NCBI RefSeq assembly: GCF_002220095.1
Contig: NZ_CP022372.1
Coordinates: 1,398,501 to 1,462,500, forward strand
Origin: Bosea sp. AS-1
Lineage (GTDB): Bacteria > Pseudomonadota > Alphaproteobacteria > Rhizobiales > Beijerinckiaceae
Direction of reading: 5' to 3'
Length of the DNA stretch: 64,000 bases
Shown piece after piece: positions 49,564 through 57,891 of the stretch. A model generated the notes under the pieces. It made no database searches. It saw only the letters and a list, made by a program, of their open reading frames with translations, and had not been told where the DNA came from. Position numbers and translations under genes: made by a program. The first letter of the stretch is position 1. Every line of letters begins with the position of its first letter.

Positions 49564-50430
49564 TCAGTATTTGCGCACCGTCGGCGGCGGCATGTAGGCC
49601 ACGGGAGCCGGTTCCGTGCTGCAGCAGTTCGGATCGCCGAAGTTCCAGCGCATGCCGATCCGGAAGTCGTGGCTGTCGATGTCCTTGGCCTTGAGCGGGC
49701 CCTGGATCTGACCCGTAAAGGCGTTGACGAGACGGCCGGACTGGGCGTCGCCGAGGTTCAGGTAGCGATAGCCGAGCTCGAGGGTGAGGTTCTTGTTCAC
49801 CTCGTAGCCGACGCCGGCCATCAAGGCCCAGGCGAGGTTGGTCTTGGTTCCCGTATTGGCCGTGCCCAGCGTCGGGCCGACAAAGTTGCCGAACAGAGCG
49901 CCCTGGTCGGTCAGCCCGGAAATGCGGTTCTGCGTGAAGCCGATACCGGCGCCGATATAGGGCGTCAGGCAGTTCCAGGTGCCGAGGTCGAAGTAGCCGT
50001 TGAACAACGTGACCAGCGAGGTCATGTTGCCCTTGTAGGTGTTGGTCTGGTTGCCGTTGTTGAACGGGTTGAAGACGATGTCGTTCACCCCGATCGAGGA
50101 TGACCCGCGATATTCACCGGTCACATCGAAGCGCAGCCAGTTGTTGAAGCGATAGCCGACACCGAGGCCGGCAAAGAAAGCGGAATTGTCGCTTTTGCCG
50201 AAGAAGGAGCCGCCGAATTCCGCGACTTCGTCCTGGTGGTACTTGCTGACGCTCTGGACGCCGACGCCGATGTCGCCGCGCAGATAGATGCCGCTCGTGA
50301 TCGTGCCCTTGAGCATCGGGGGCTCGGGCGGGGGAGGCGGAGGATAGCCACCCAGATCTGCGGCATGTGCCGCTAGGGAAGCACCGAGGGCCAGGGCGCC
50401 CCCCAGCGCAATGGATTTCAGGCTGCCCAT
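49564..50430 (-). CDS. outer-membrane beta-barrel protein, Omp25/31 type
   Basis: 288 residues. A signal peptide (SLKSIALGGALALGASLAAH) is followed by a Pro-rich linker and an eight-stranded barrel (GVGYRFNNWLRFDVTGEYRG, PYIGAGIGFTQNRISGLTD, LTLELGYRYLNLGDAQSG), ending near RIGMRWNFGD plus a Pro-rich tail. These are typical of Hyphomicrobiales Omp25/Omp31 proteins. ATG 50430 gives a normal signal peptide. The upstream stretch 50500-50540 is A/T-rich (TTATTAAATG, TTAACCCTAA). Confidence 0.85.
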   Translation of the reverse strand: MGSLKSIALGGALALGASLAAHAADLGGYPPPPPPEPPMLKGTITSGIYLRGDIGVGVQSVSKYHQDEVAEFGGSFFGKSDNSAFFAGLGVGYRFNNWLRFDVTGEYRGSSSIGVNDIVFNPFNNGNQTNTYKGNMTSLVTLFNGYFDLGTWNCLTPYIGAGIGFTQNRISGLTDQGALFGNFVGPTLGTANTGTKTNLAWALMAGVGYEVNKNLTLELGYRYLNLGDAQSGRLVNAFTGQIQGPLKAKDIDSHDFRIGMRWNFGDPNCCSTEPAPVAYMPPPTVRKY

Positions 50431-50541
50431 GGCAGGGTCCTTCGCGTTGCGCGCAGGACAAGGACGCAGTCCCGCGCAGTTACCGTCGGGCAGGACCATG
50501 CCAGCGATTTATTAAATGAGGCTTAACCCTAACAGCTAACC

Positions 50542-50991
50542 TTACTTTTTTGTTGAGGCGGCGATTTCTTCTTGCCCGGCTGCTTCCTGCAGGGCCTGCC
50601 GGGCCTTGGCCGCCATCGCCTCGAATTCGGAACGGAAGCGCTCGATCTTCTCCTCGTCGAGTTCCTCGAGATCGAGCAGTTCCTCGCGTGCGCCTTCCAG
50701 CTTCAGGATCAGCTCGTCGAGCTTGATCTGCATGGCGGCGGTGTCGCGGTTCTGGCTGTTCTGGATGATGAAGACCATCAGGAAGGTGACGATGGTCGTC
50801 GAGGTGTTGATGACGAGCTGCCAGCTGTCGTTGAAGCTGAACAGCGGCCCCGACAAGGCCCAGATCACGATGAGGGCGGCCGCGCCGAAGAAGGTCTGCG
50901 GCTTGCCGGCCCAGTGGGAGACGAGCTGGGAGAGGCGGGTGAAGAAGGAGCGGTCGCTCTGCGGCAGGCGACGCTTGCGTTTGCTGGACAT
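50542..50991 (-). CDS. low-affinity iron permease family protein
   Basis: 149 residues. A basic N-terminus is followed by two membrane helices (TFFGAAALIVIWALSGPLFS, TIVTFLMVFIIQNSQNRDTA) and a cytoplasmic Glu-rich helix. IIQNSQNRDTAAMQIKLDEL is the signature of PF04120. Despite the family name (from yeast Fet4), iron transport is not shown for bacterial members. It is monocistronic. Confidence 0.88.
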   Translation of the reverse strand: MSSKRKRRLPQSDRSFFTRLSQLVSHWAGKPQTFFGAAALIVIWALSGPLFSFNDSWQLVINTSTTIVTFLMVFIIQNSQNRDTAAMQIKLDELILKLEGAREELLDLEELDEEKIERFRSEFEAMAAKARQALQEAAGQEEIAASTKK

Positions 50992-51063
50992 GGCGGTCCC
51001 CCGAGCCGGGTTGAGGCTGTGACAGCTTCAACGCGGTGCGGGGAAGGCCGTTCCTTGCGGCGC

Positions 51064-51900
51064 TCAGGCGAAGAGGCGCTCGGCGTGCCAGGCGATGTGC
51101 TGGGCCATGAAGGTCGAGACGAAGTTGTAGGAATGGTCGTAACCTTCCCGGAGCGTGAGCTGTAGCGGGATGTCGGCCGCTGCGCAGGCGACCTCCAGAA
51201 GCTGCGGGCGCAGACCTTCCTCGAGGAAGCCGTCGGCGCCGCCCTGATCGACGAGCAGTTCCTTGACGCGGTGCCCATCGGCGATCAGCAGCGTCGAGTC
51301 ATAGGCCCGCCAGGTCGTTTCGTCGGGGCCGAGATACTTCTCGAAGGCAGGTCGCGACCAGCCGGCGGTCGAGGGCTGGGTGATCGGGGCGAAGGCCGAG
51401 ACGGAGCGGTAGCGGTCGGGGTTCTTCAGCGCCAGCGTGATCGCGCCGTGTCCGCCCATCGAGTGGCCGAAGATGCCCTGGCGCGACATGTCGAGCGGGA
51501 AGTTCCTGGCGACGAGATCCGGCAATTCGTCGCGGACATAGCTCGCCATGCGGTAGTTGCTGGCATAGGGCTCTTGCGTCGCATCGAGGTAGAAGCCGGC
51601 GCCGGAGCCGAACTGCCAATCGTCGGGCTCGTCCGGTACGCTCTCGCCGCGAGGGCTGGTGTCCGGGCAGATGATGGCGATGCCGTTAGCCGCGGCGGCA
51701 GCCCGGTACTCGCCCTTGTCCACGACGTTCTGGTGAGTGCAGGTCAGGCCGGAGAGATACCACAGAACCGGAACCGGCCCCTCTTCCGCCTGATGCGGCA
51801 GGTAGATCGCGAAGGTCATCGGGCAGGCGCAGGCCGCGCTGTCGTGCCGGTAGACGCGCTGCGAGCCGCCGAAGGCCTTGGAGGCGGAGAGGAGTTCCAT
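51064..51900 (-). CDS. fghA: S-formylglutathione hydrolase
   Basis: 278-residue esterase-D-type alpha/beta hydrolase. The nucleophile serine is in IFGHSMGGHGAITLALKN, with the Asp in LIADGHRVKELLVDQGGAD and the His in REGYDHSYNFVSTF. The N-terminal YLSGLTCTHQNVVDKGEYR is family-specific. It splits S-formylglutathione into formate and glutathione, the last step after FrmA. It lies 125 bases downstream of frmA, across a short palindrome. Confidence 0.95.
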   Translation of the reverse strand: MELLSASKAFGGSQRVYRHDSAACACPMTFAIYLPHQAEEGPVPVLWYLSGLTCTHQNVVDKGEYRAAAAANGIAIICPDTSPRGESVPDEPDDWQFGSGAGFYLDATQEPYASNYRMASYVRDELPDLVARNFPLDMSRQGIFGHSMGGHGAITLALKNPDRYRSVSAFAPITQPSTAGWSRPAFEKYLGPDETTWRAYDSTLLIADGHRVKELLVDQGGADGFLEEGLRPQLLEVACAAADIPLQLTLREGYDHSYNFVSTFMAQHIAWHAERLFA

Positions 51901-51943
51901 AGGGGGTCCTTTCTTGTGGCGGCCCGCCGGAGGAAGGCATCGG

Positions 51944-51983
51944 CGTCATTCCGGGCTTCGCGGCGTGAAGTCCCGGAACGACG
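51944..51983. repeat. 40-base palindromic element between frmA and fghA
   Basis: CGTCATTCCGGG (51944-51955) faces CCCGGAACGACG (51972-51983), a 12-bp inverted repeat with one mismatch. It lies in the intercistronic gap and could modulate fghA expression. It belongs in style with the elements at 33016 and 41304. Confidence 0.55.
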
Positions 51984-52025
51984 GATGGTTCCCTTGCCTC
52001 AAGGATGAGGCGGCAAAACGGCGCT

Positions 52026-53138
52026 TCAGTAGACCACAACGCTGCGGATCGACTTGCCCTCATGCATCAGGTCGAAGCCGTGATTGATCTCCTCCAGCTT
52101 CAGCTTGTGGGTGATCAGGTCGTCGATATTGATCTTCCCTTCCATGTACCAGTCGACGATCTTCGGCACGTCGGTGCGTCCGCGCGCGCCGCCGAAGGCC
52201 GTGCCCTTCCAGACGCGGCCGGTGACGAGCTGGAACGGACGGGTCGCGATCTCCTTGCCGGCCTCGGCGACGCCGATGATGATCGACTCGCCCCAGCCGC
52301 GATGGCAGCACTCCAGCGCCTGGCGCATCACATTGGTGTTGCCGGTGGCGTCGAAGGAGAAGTCGGCGCCGCCGCCGGTGAGGTCGACGATTGCCTGCAC
52401 GACCTTGTCGTTGCCGATCTCGCTCGGGTTGATGAAGTCGGTCATGCCGAACTTGCGCGCCATCTCCTGCTTGGCTGGATTGATGTCGACGCCGATGATC
52501 TTGTCGGCGCCGACCATGCGGGCACCCTGGATGACGTTGAGGCCGATGCCGCCAAGGCCGAAGACCACGACGTTCGCGCCCGGCCAGACCTTGGCCGTGT
52601 AGATCACCGCGCCGATACCGGTGGTCACGCCGCAGCCGATGTAGCAGATCTTGTCGAAGGGCGCGTCCTCGCGGACCTTGGCGAGCGCGATCTCGGGCAG
52701 GACGGTGAAGTTCGCGAAGGTCGAACAGCCCATGTAATGGAAGATTTCGCCGCTATCGCAGGAGAAGCGGGAGGTGCCGTCCGGCATTACACCCTGGCCC
52801 TGCGTAGCGCGGATCGAGGTACAGAGATTGGTCCGGCGCGAGAGACAGCTTTTGCACTGCCGGCATTCCGGCGTGTAGAGCGGGATGACGTGATCGCCGA
52901 CTTTGAGCGTGGTCACGCCGGCACCGACCTCGCGCACGATGCCTGCGCCCTCATGGCCGAGGATCGCCGGGAACTTGCCCTCCGAATCCAGCCCGGAGAG
53001 CGTGTAGGCATCGGTATGGCAGATGCCGGTCGCCATCACCTCCACCAGAACCTCGCCGGCCTTGGGGCCGCCGATCTCGACGGTCTCGATGGTGAGGGGC
53101 TTGCCGGCTTCCCAGGCGACGGCGGCACGGGTCTTCAT
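52026..53138 (-). CDS. frmA: S-(hydroxymethyl)glutathione dehydrogenase / class III alcohol dehydrogenase
   Basis: 370 residues. The catalytic zinc site is in GICHTDAYTLSG, structural zinc uses ECRQCKSCLSRRTNLC, and the NAD site is VVFGLGGIGLNVIQGARMVG. VTTGIGAVIYTAKVWPG is typical of class III enzymes. It oxidises the spontaneous glutathione-formaldehyde adduct to S-formylglutathione. It is second in frmR-frmA-fghA, 25 bases after frmR. Confidence 0.96.
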   Translation of the reverse strand: MKTRAAVAWEAGKPLTIETVEIGGPKAGEVLVEVMATGICHTDAYTLSGLDSEGKFPAILGHEGAGIVREVGAGVTTLKVGDHVIPLYTPECRQCKSCLSRRTNLCTSIRATQGQGVMPDGTSRFSCDSGEIFHYMGCSTFANFTVLPEIALAKVREDAPFDKICYIGCGVTTGIGAVIYTAKVWPGANVVVFGLGGIGLNVIQGARMVGADKIIGVDINPAKQEMARKFGMTDFINPSEIGNDKVVQAIVDLTGGGADFSFDATGNTNVMRQALECCHRGWGESIIIGVAEAGKEIATRPFQLVTGRVWKGTAFGGARGRTDVPKIVDWYMEGKINIDDLITHKLKLEEINHGFDLMHEGKSIRSVVVY

Positions 53139-53163
53139 CGGGCGGTTCCTTCTTCGTGAGCGT

Positions 53164-53448
53164 TCATTTCAGATAAGGGCGGATCACGCGCATGATCGCG
53201 GCGATCTCGTCTTCGTTCATATCCTCGGCAGTGCTGGCGGGAGCACCGGCCTGCATCGTCTCGCGCAGATGGCTTTCGAGCACCTCGGCCATCAGACCGG
53301 TCGCTGCACCGCGCAGCGCGGCGAGCTGCTGAAGCAGCGCGCCACATTCCTCGCCGCGCTCGACGGCGCCGATCAGGGCATCGGCTTGCCCTCTGATACG
53401 GCGCAGCCGCGTGACGGCGCGCTTCTTCTCTTCCGGTGTGTGAGGCAT
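53164..53448 (-). CDS. frmR: formaldehyde-responsive repressor FrmR
   Basis: 94-residue CsoR/RcnR-fold helical repressor. Residues Pro-2, Cys-35 (in RGEECGALLQQ) and His-60 (in LESHLRET) match the formaldehyde-sensing set of E. coli FrmR rather than a metal site. RRIRGQADALIGAVE binds DNA. It lies just upstream of frmA, with a G-tract operator before its own start, so it should derepress the operon when Pro-2 and Cys-35 are crosslinked by formaldehyde. Confidence 0.92.
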   Translation of the reverse strand: MPHTPEEKKRAVTRLRRIRGQADALIGAVERGEECGALLQQLAALRGAATGLMAEVLESHLRETMQAGAPASTAEDMNEDEIAAIMRVIRPYLK

Positions 53449-53488
53449 GGCGCCGAGGCTCGAACCGCGATCCGCCGCGACGCTAAGG

Positions 53489-53503
53489 TACTGAGGGGGA
53501 GTA
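53489..53503. promoter_or_regulatory. FrmR/RcnR-type operator
   Basis: TACTGAGGGGGAGTA has the G-tract flanked by TACT/AGTA that CsoR-family repressors bind. It lies 41-55 bases upstream of the frmR start, where the promoter must be. Confidence 0.7.
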
Positions 53504-53530
53504 TGTCAACGCGAATTGGCGCGGCCAAGC

Positions 53531-53560
53531 AAAAGGGCGGCAGCGTCGCCGCTGCCGCCC
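53531..53560 (-). terminator. terminator after the outer-membrane protein gene
   Basis: The perfect 11-bp stem GGGCGGCAGCG/CGCTGCCGCCC (53535-53545/53550-53560) follows AAAA, which gives a T-run on the minus strand for the gene ending at 53585. It is preceded by the same GCCAAGCAAAAGGGCG sequence as the terminator at 57892. Confidence 0.75.
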
Positions 53561-53584
53561 CGATGGATCGCTGTGGCCGATGCG

Positions 53585-54499
53585 TCAGAAGCTGTAGCCC
53601 AGCTTCACCTTGACGACATGCCGGCTGAAATTGGTCAGGTCGAGATCGCCTGGCTCTCCCTTGGCCTTGCCGGCGACCTGGATGTTGTAGGCGGCCGAGA
53701 GCGCTAGCTGCTTCGTCGCCTGCCAGAAGATGCCGGGGCCGACATAGGTGGCGTAGCCCGCCTCCTTGCCGAAGCCGAGCTCGTTATGGGTGCGCAGGTG
53801 GCGCACCTCGCCGCTGAGGTAGAGCCCATCCTGCACCTGCCAGGCGAGCGAGCCGGCGACAGTGAAGGTCGAGGAGCGCTGATAGGGGGAGGGGCCGGTC
53901 CAGGTCAGGTCGTGCGAGAGGTTGACCGCGGCATAGAGCGTGTTGGGGATCAGCGTCTTGTCAGCGAAGAGGCGGATGCCGGTGTTATAGGTGGTGAAGC
54001 GGCCGGCGCCGTCCGGGTCGGTGCGAGTGACGCTCGGATCGATGACGAGAGTCAGGCCGATGCCGTGCATGTCGCGGCCGAGCAGGCGGTACTTCATTTC
54101 GACGCCGGCGCCATAACCGCGTTCGTCGGCGCTGATGCCACCAGCCGAGGCGCTGGTGACGCTGCCGAGCACATAGGGGCCGATCTCGAAGCAGGGAAAC
54201 AGGCCATAGGAGCCCTGCAGCGTCAGGCCATGGCTATTGGAGGTGCCGACCCTCGTCCCGAAGCTGCCGTTATAGGTCAGGCTGGGGCCGAAGGAGCCGA
54301 CATCTGCCACGTCCGAGCCGGTGGTGAAGCCGAAGGCGTCGGTCGGGATGCCTTCGCTGTCGGCACAGGCCGAGACGACGGGTGCGGGGGCGGCGGGTGC
54401 GCCCTTGCGGGAAGGCAGGTCGGCCGCCATCGCCGTACAGGTGCCGGCAGCAACGAAGCCGAGAGCGAGGTATTTCGAGAAGGCCGAAGCGAGCGACAT
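53585..54499 (-). CDS. putative outer-membrane beta-barrel protein
   Basis: 304 residues. A signal peptide (YLALGFVAAGTCTAMAADLP) is followed by a mature part with alternating aromatic strands: GPSLTYNGSFGTRVGTSNSH, YGAGVEMKYRLLGRDMHGIG, LYAAVNLSHDLTWTG, ending in VVKVKLGYSF with a C-terminal Phe, as outer-membrane barrels do. Specific function is not recognisable. ATG 54499 is chosen by signal-peptide fit (54508 and 54529 are also in frame). Confidence 0.75.
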   Translation of the reverse strand: MSLASAFSKYLALGFVAAGTCTAMAADLPSRKGAPAAPAPVVSACADSEGIPTDAFGFTTGSDVADVGSFGPSLTYNGSFGTRVGTSNSHGLTLQGSYGLFPCFEIGPYVLGSVTSASAGGISADERGYGAGVEMKYRLLGRDMHGIGLTLVIDPSVTRTDPDGAGRFTTYNTGIRLFADKTLIPNTLYAAVNLSHDLTWTGPSPYQRSSTFTVAGSLAWQVQDGLYLSGEVRHLRTHNELGFGKEAGYATYVGPGIFWQATKQLALSAAYNIQVAGKAKGEPGDLDLTNFSRHVVKVKLGYSF

Positions 54500-54691
54500 G
54501 GGCGCCATTCCGTCTGGGCGGCGGCCCATCGCGCCCGGCTCAAGTCATTCGCGCCGGGCGGGCCACACGAATCGCAGCTTGCCGCAGCCGGCGAGCGCGC
54601 GGGAGTGGGTGGCCCTGACATCAGCTGAAATAATGTTACATGTTGCGCCGCCACAACAAACTGGAATTCAACAAAAAAGCGGAGGGGCCTT

Positions 54692-55255
54692 TCAGCTCAG
54701 CGGCGTCAGCATGGCAATCCGCGCCAGCGCACGCGGCGCGATGGCGGCCAGCTCCTCGACCGGTTTCCAGGCGGCGGCATGGACCTCCTCGACCTGTGCG
54801 ACCAGTGGGCGGGCCGGGTCGGCCAGGAAAAGATATTGCAGGTCGTGATGAACATGGGCCGGCTCGCCGCGCGCCGGCTTGCCCGGTACGTCGTGGCTGT
54901 CGATCGCGAAGGGAACATCGCCGCCGCCATGCCAGGGATGGAGCGCGAGGTCCTGCACCCCGGTTTCCTCGACCGCCTCGCGTGCCGCAGAATCGTGGAA
55001 CCGGTCCGCCTCCTCCCAATGCCCGCCGGGTTGGAGCCAGCGACCGATGACGACATGGTCGATCAGCAGGATCTGCGCATGGTCCGGTGAGAGGACGAAG
55101 GCGCTGGTGGTGACGTGGCCAGGAAAGGTCTCGCGCCGGTCGAGCGCGTGGCCCTGCTCGATCTGCCAGCGCAGCAACGATAGATGCTCGCGGGAGCCCG
55201 CGACCTCCGAACGGTAGCGTGCGACGGCTTCGGTCAGACGGGGCATGAAATCCAT
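54692..55255 (-). CDS. Nudix hydrolase
   Basis: 187 residues. The Nudix box reads GHWEEAD-N7-REAVEETGV at about residues 76-98, with Asp where the first Glu of the consensus usually stands, a common variant. It is preceded by VTTSAFVLSPDHAQILLIDH. These enzymes hydrolyse nucleoside diphosphates linked to another moiety. The first 40 residues are an extra helical N-terminus. The substrate is unknown. It starts 17 bases after the DUF3616 gene ends, so they may be cotranscribed. Confidence 0.85.
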   Translation of the reverse strand: MDFMPRLTEAVARYRSEVAGSREHLSLLRWQIEQGHALDRRETFPGHVTTSAFVLSPDHAQILLIDHVVIGRWLQPGGHWEEADRFHDSAAREAVEETGVQDLALHPWHGGGDVPFAIDSHDVPGKPARGEPAHVHHDLQYLFLADPARPLVAQVEEVHAAAWKPVEELAAIAPRALARIAMLTPLS

Positions 55256-55272
55256 GGCTTGGCTTCGATCTC

Positions 55273-56307
55273 TCAGGGCAACTGCAGGCGATAGGATTCG
55301 AAATGACCGTTGCGCGGGCCGTCATAGCCGACGAGGACGTCGAGCTTGCCGCCCTGCTGGGCGAGAACGGTGAGCGACTCGGCCTTGGCATTGCGGCGCC
55401 CGGGCAACTCGCCCAGATCGGTCGCCGCATCGGGGTGCGCGAGATCGACCAGCAGCAGCGAATAGGGCCGCTCCTGCTCCTGCGCGGGCCCGAGAAGCGC
55501 AAGAAGCCGGTTGCCGGGCAGGGGAGCGAGATCACGGATGCCGCGATCCGGCCCGGCTGGCAGGGCGATCACCCGCGGCGTCTCTGTCGTCGGCGCGTGG
55601 CCCGGTGCGAACAGGGCCTGCAGGGAGGCGCCGACCAGGAAGGCCCGCCCACCGAGTGAGGGCGCGCGCAGCCCGATCCAGAGCGTGTCGCCGACCGCGG
55701 CGATGCCTTCGACGTTGAGGCCGGCATCGTCCATCAGGCTCTTGCCGAAGAAGGCGCCGGCCTCGCCCGCACGACGCAGGACATCGCTGAGGCGGTAGGT
55801 CAGTTCGGTCTGGCCGGCGGGCATGCCGGCCGCATCGACCCGGATGCGAGCGAGGTGAAAGGCCGAGAGCCTGAACTCGCCCCGCTTGCGCGAGCAGCCA
55901 TGCGAGCCCGCGACGTAGAAGGCGCCGTCGGCATAGGCGACGGCCTCGCCGTCGAGCTCGGCGAAGCGCCCGGCCATCTTGCAGATGTTCTGCGGCGCGG
56001 TCCCGAGCACGGCGGGAGAGGCTTCCGTGCCGATGAGCGGCAAGGTGGTTCCCGGCGCGATCCGGTTTTCCGCGATCTCGGCGAACTGGGCGAAGGCGCT
56101 CTCGTCATTGATCAGCAGGCAGCGCCGGGTGCCGTTGGCGGCCGGCATGCAGGCAAGGCCGCTGACGTCATGCGCGGCCTTTCCAAGCTTCTTGCCGGAG
56201 AAGTCGCCGGTTGTCTTGAAGCGCTGTTCCGGCGCGAGCGTCGCGGCCTGGGCGAGCGTGGCGGCCAGCAAGGTGGCCGCGACGAGAGACAGTAGGCGAT
56301 ACCGCAT
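55273..56307 (-). CDS. secreted DUF3616 protein
   Basis: 344 residues. A signal peptide (LSLVAATLLAATLAQAATLA) is followed by a predicted beta-propeller with LDGEAVAYADGAFYVAGSHG, LNVEGIAAVGDTLWIGLRAP and IRDLAPLPGNRLLALLGPA, the pattern of DUF3616. It is probably periplasmic, with a possible esterase or phytase-like fold but no proven activity. ATG 56307 precedes a clean signal peptide. The Nudix gene follows directly. Confidence 0.82.
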   Translation of the reverse strand: MRYRLLSLVAATLLAATLAQAATLAPEQRFKTTGDFSGKKLGKAAHDVSGLACMPAANGTRRCLLINDESAFAQFAEIAENRIAPGTTLPLIGTEASPAVLGTAPQNICKMAGRFAELDGEAVAYADGAFYVAGSHGCSRKRGEFRLSAFHLARIRVDAAGMPAGQTELTYRLSDVLRRAGEAGAFFGKSLMDDAGLNVEGIAAVGDTLWIGLRAPSLGGRAFLVGASLQALFAPGHAPTTETPRVIALPAGPDRGIRDLAPLPGNRLLALLGPAQEQERPYSLLLVDLAHPDAATDLGELPGRRNAKAESLTVLAQQGGKLDVLVGYDGPRNGHFESYRLQLP

Positions 56308-56504
56308 AGGGCGAATCCGGCGAGTCGGGGGCGGGATTGAGCGCGAGGAGGGGCTTGATGTCAAAATGGGTTTGAAGCGCCCACCCATGTGGTGCGATCC
56401 CTATGCGATCTTGATGTTCGGGCCCTGCGCTTCGTCTCGAACGGCTATGGCAGCGTTCCTATCCTCTCCCGTGCGGTTCGAAAGGCCGCTCGGAAATTAG
56501 GACC

Positions 56505-56714
56505 ATGAACCAGATCCATCACAGACGCTTTGCCGATCCGCCCGCCTTTCTCGTCGGGCGCGATAGCGAGGGACATTGGCTCGCCATCGAGACGCATGGG
56601 CGCGGCGGCGGCATCTTCGCCGACCGCAGCGCCGCCCTGCGTTATGCCGCAGCGGAGACAGCCCACCGGCCCCGCGCCGTCCGCGTGACGGCCAGAAGGC
56701 TGCATCTGCTCTGA
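56505..56714 (+). CDS. small conserved protein of unknown function
   Basis: 69 residues with PAFLVGRDSEGHWLAIETHG then GGIFADRSAALRYAAAE. This resembles small single-domain proteins common in Rhizobiales, with a DUF2188-like strand pair followed by a helix. It is cytoplasmic and basic at the C-terminus. The ATG has AGGA just upstream. It is 9 bases from the DapA-like gene (3 if the first ATG there is used), so it should be cotranscribed. Confidence 0.6.
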   Translation: MNQIHHRRFADPPAFLVGRDSEGHWLAIETHGRGGGIFADRSAALRYAAAETAHRPRAVRVTARRLHLL

Positions 56715-56723
56715 GGCATGCCC

Positions 56724-57674
56724 ATGAACCACTGGCTTCACGGCATGTTCACGGCGCTGGTGACGCCGTTCGATGGCGAGGCGATCGATTACGATGCGCT
56801 GGAGCGCCTGATCGCATGGCAAATCGCGCAGGGGGCGGATGGCATCGTCATCGGCACCGTCTCAGGCGAGACCTCGGCGCTGACCGAAGCGGAGCGGCAG
56901 GCGTTGCTGGCTGCCGCGCGCAGCATCGCTGGCCGGCATTTCCCGGTCGTCGCCGCCGTCGGCAGTTATGCGACGGCGGATACGGTCGCGGCTGTGGTTG
57001 CGGCAGAACGGGCGGGCGCTTCGGCCTTGCTGCTGCGGATGCCCTATTACAGCCGTCCGACCCAGGCCGGGCTCGCCGCCCATGCGCTGGCGGCTGCACA
57101 GGCAACGGGGCTCGAGATCGTGCTCGACAACGATCCGGATCGTTGCGGCGTCGACATCGCGCCGGAGACGCTGGGACAGTTCGAAGGGGCGGAAAATATC
57201 GTCGGCATCCTGGAACGGCGCGGCGATCTCACCCGCTGCGATCGGATCGCGCGGGTGCGCGACCGTCGCTTCATGCGGTTGACCGGAGCGGCCGGGACAA
57301 TCCCGTCCTATCTGCTGGCCGGGGGCTGCGGCGCCGTCACGAGCGTGGGCAATCTCGCCCCGCATTGGCTTGCGCGATTGGAAAGCGCGGCGCGTTCCGA
57401 ATTCTACGGCCAGGCGCAGATTCTGCAGCGCAGACTCGTCCCGCTGCTCGATCTCCTGGCCGCCGAGCCGGATCCGGTGCTCGTCAAGCTCGCCCTGTCG
57501 ATGCTCCACCCGGGCGTCGACCAGGCTTGCCGGGCGCCGCTGACACCGGCTTGCCCGGGGCTGGCGGCGCTCCTTCGCGAGACCATCGAGGATCTGCCGC
57601 ACCCGTTCCCGAAAGTCGCCGCGGCGCAGGCCATGAGCCTTGTCGCGACGAGGAGGGCGAACGGCCGCGCCTGA
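56724..57674 (+). CDS. DapA-fold protein lacking the catalytic lysine
   Basis: 316 residues collinear with dihydrodipicolinate synthase/N-acetylneuraminate lyase. PYYSRPTQAGL matches PYYNRPSQEGL. The Schiff-base Lys (GIKEA) is Leu (GILER), the proton-relay Tyr (YNVPSRTG) is Asp (DNDPDRCG), and the GTTGES threonine pair is Val-Ser (GTVSGET). The carboxylate-binding Arg is kept. It therefore cannot form the family's Schiff base and may be a binding protein, a regulator or a new enzyme. ATG 56724 has GAGG 7 bases upstream; ATG 56718 is too close. A 55-residue membrane protein follows. Confidence 0.75.
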   Translation: MNHWLHGMFTALVTPFDGEAIDYDALERLIAWQIAQGADGIVIGTVSGETSALTEAERQALLAAARSIAGRHFPVVAAVGSYATADTVAAVVAAERAGASALLLRMPYYSRPTQAGLAAHALAAAQATGLEIVLDNDPDRCGVDIAPETLGQFEGAENIVGILERRGDLTRCDRIARVRDRRFMRLTGAAGTIPSYLLAGGCGAVTSVGNLAPHWLARLESAARSEFYGQAQILQRRLVPLLDLLAAEPDPVLVKLALSMLHPGVDQACRAPLTPACPGLAALLRETIEDLPHPFPKVAAAQAMSLVATRRANGRA

Positions 57675-57712
57675 GATCGCGCTGCCGCTTTCCTGAAACG
57701 AAGGAGGCTCCC

Positions 57713-57880
57713 ATGTCCGTGATCGGCAGTTACCGTCGCCGGCGCGAGGCGGTCTACCAAAGCACCAGGCGCGTTTCCGCCGGTGGCTGGAAGGCCGACC
57801 TGCTGCATCTGTGCGGCTCGATCGTACTGATGGCCGCAGTCATCGGTATCCGTGTCTGGTGGTATCTGCACCATGGCTGA
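57713..57880 (+). CDS. small single-pass membrane protein
   Basis: 55 residues: an Arg-rich N-terminus (SYRRRREAVYQSTRRVSAGG) and one membrane helix (LLHLCGSIVLMAAVIGIRVW). The ribosome site AAGGAGG lies 6 bases before the ATG, one of the strongest in the window, which supports real translation. It lies 38 bases after the DapA-like gene on the same strand. The positive-inside rule puts the N-terminus in the cytoplasm. Confidence 0.65.
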   Translation: MSVIGSYRRRREAVYQSTRRVSAGGWKADLLHLCGSIVLMAAVIGIRVWWYLHHG

Positions 57881-57891
57881 TGCAGCCAAGC

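Noticed and set aside
54692..55255. Nudix box with Asp in place of the first consensus Glu as a dead enzyme
   Set aside because: Asp at this position occurs in many active Nudix proteins, and the REAVEETGV part is intact.
56576..57880. 434-codon Arg-rich frame ending in the small membrane protein
   Set aside because: Only the last 55 codons, after a strong ribosome site at 57713, look real. The rest is a shadow of the small upstream gene and the DapA-like gene.
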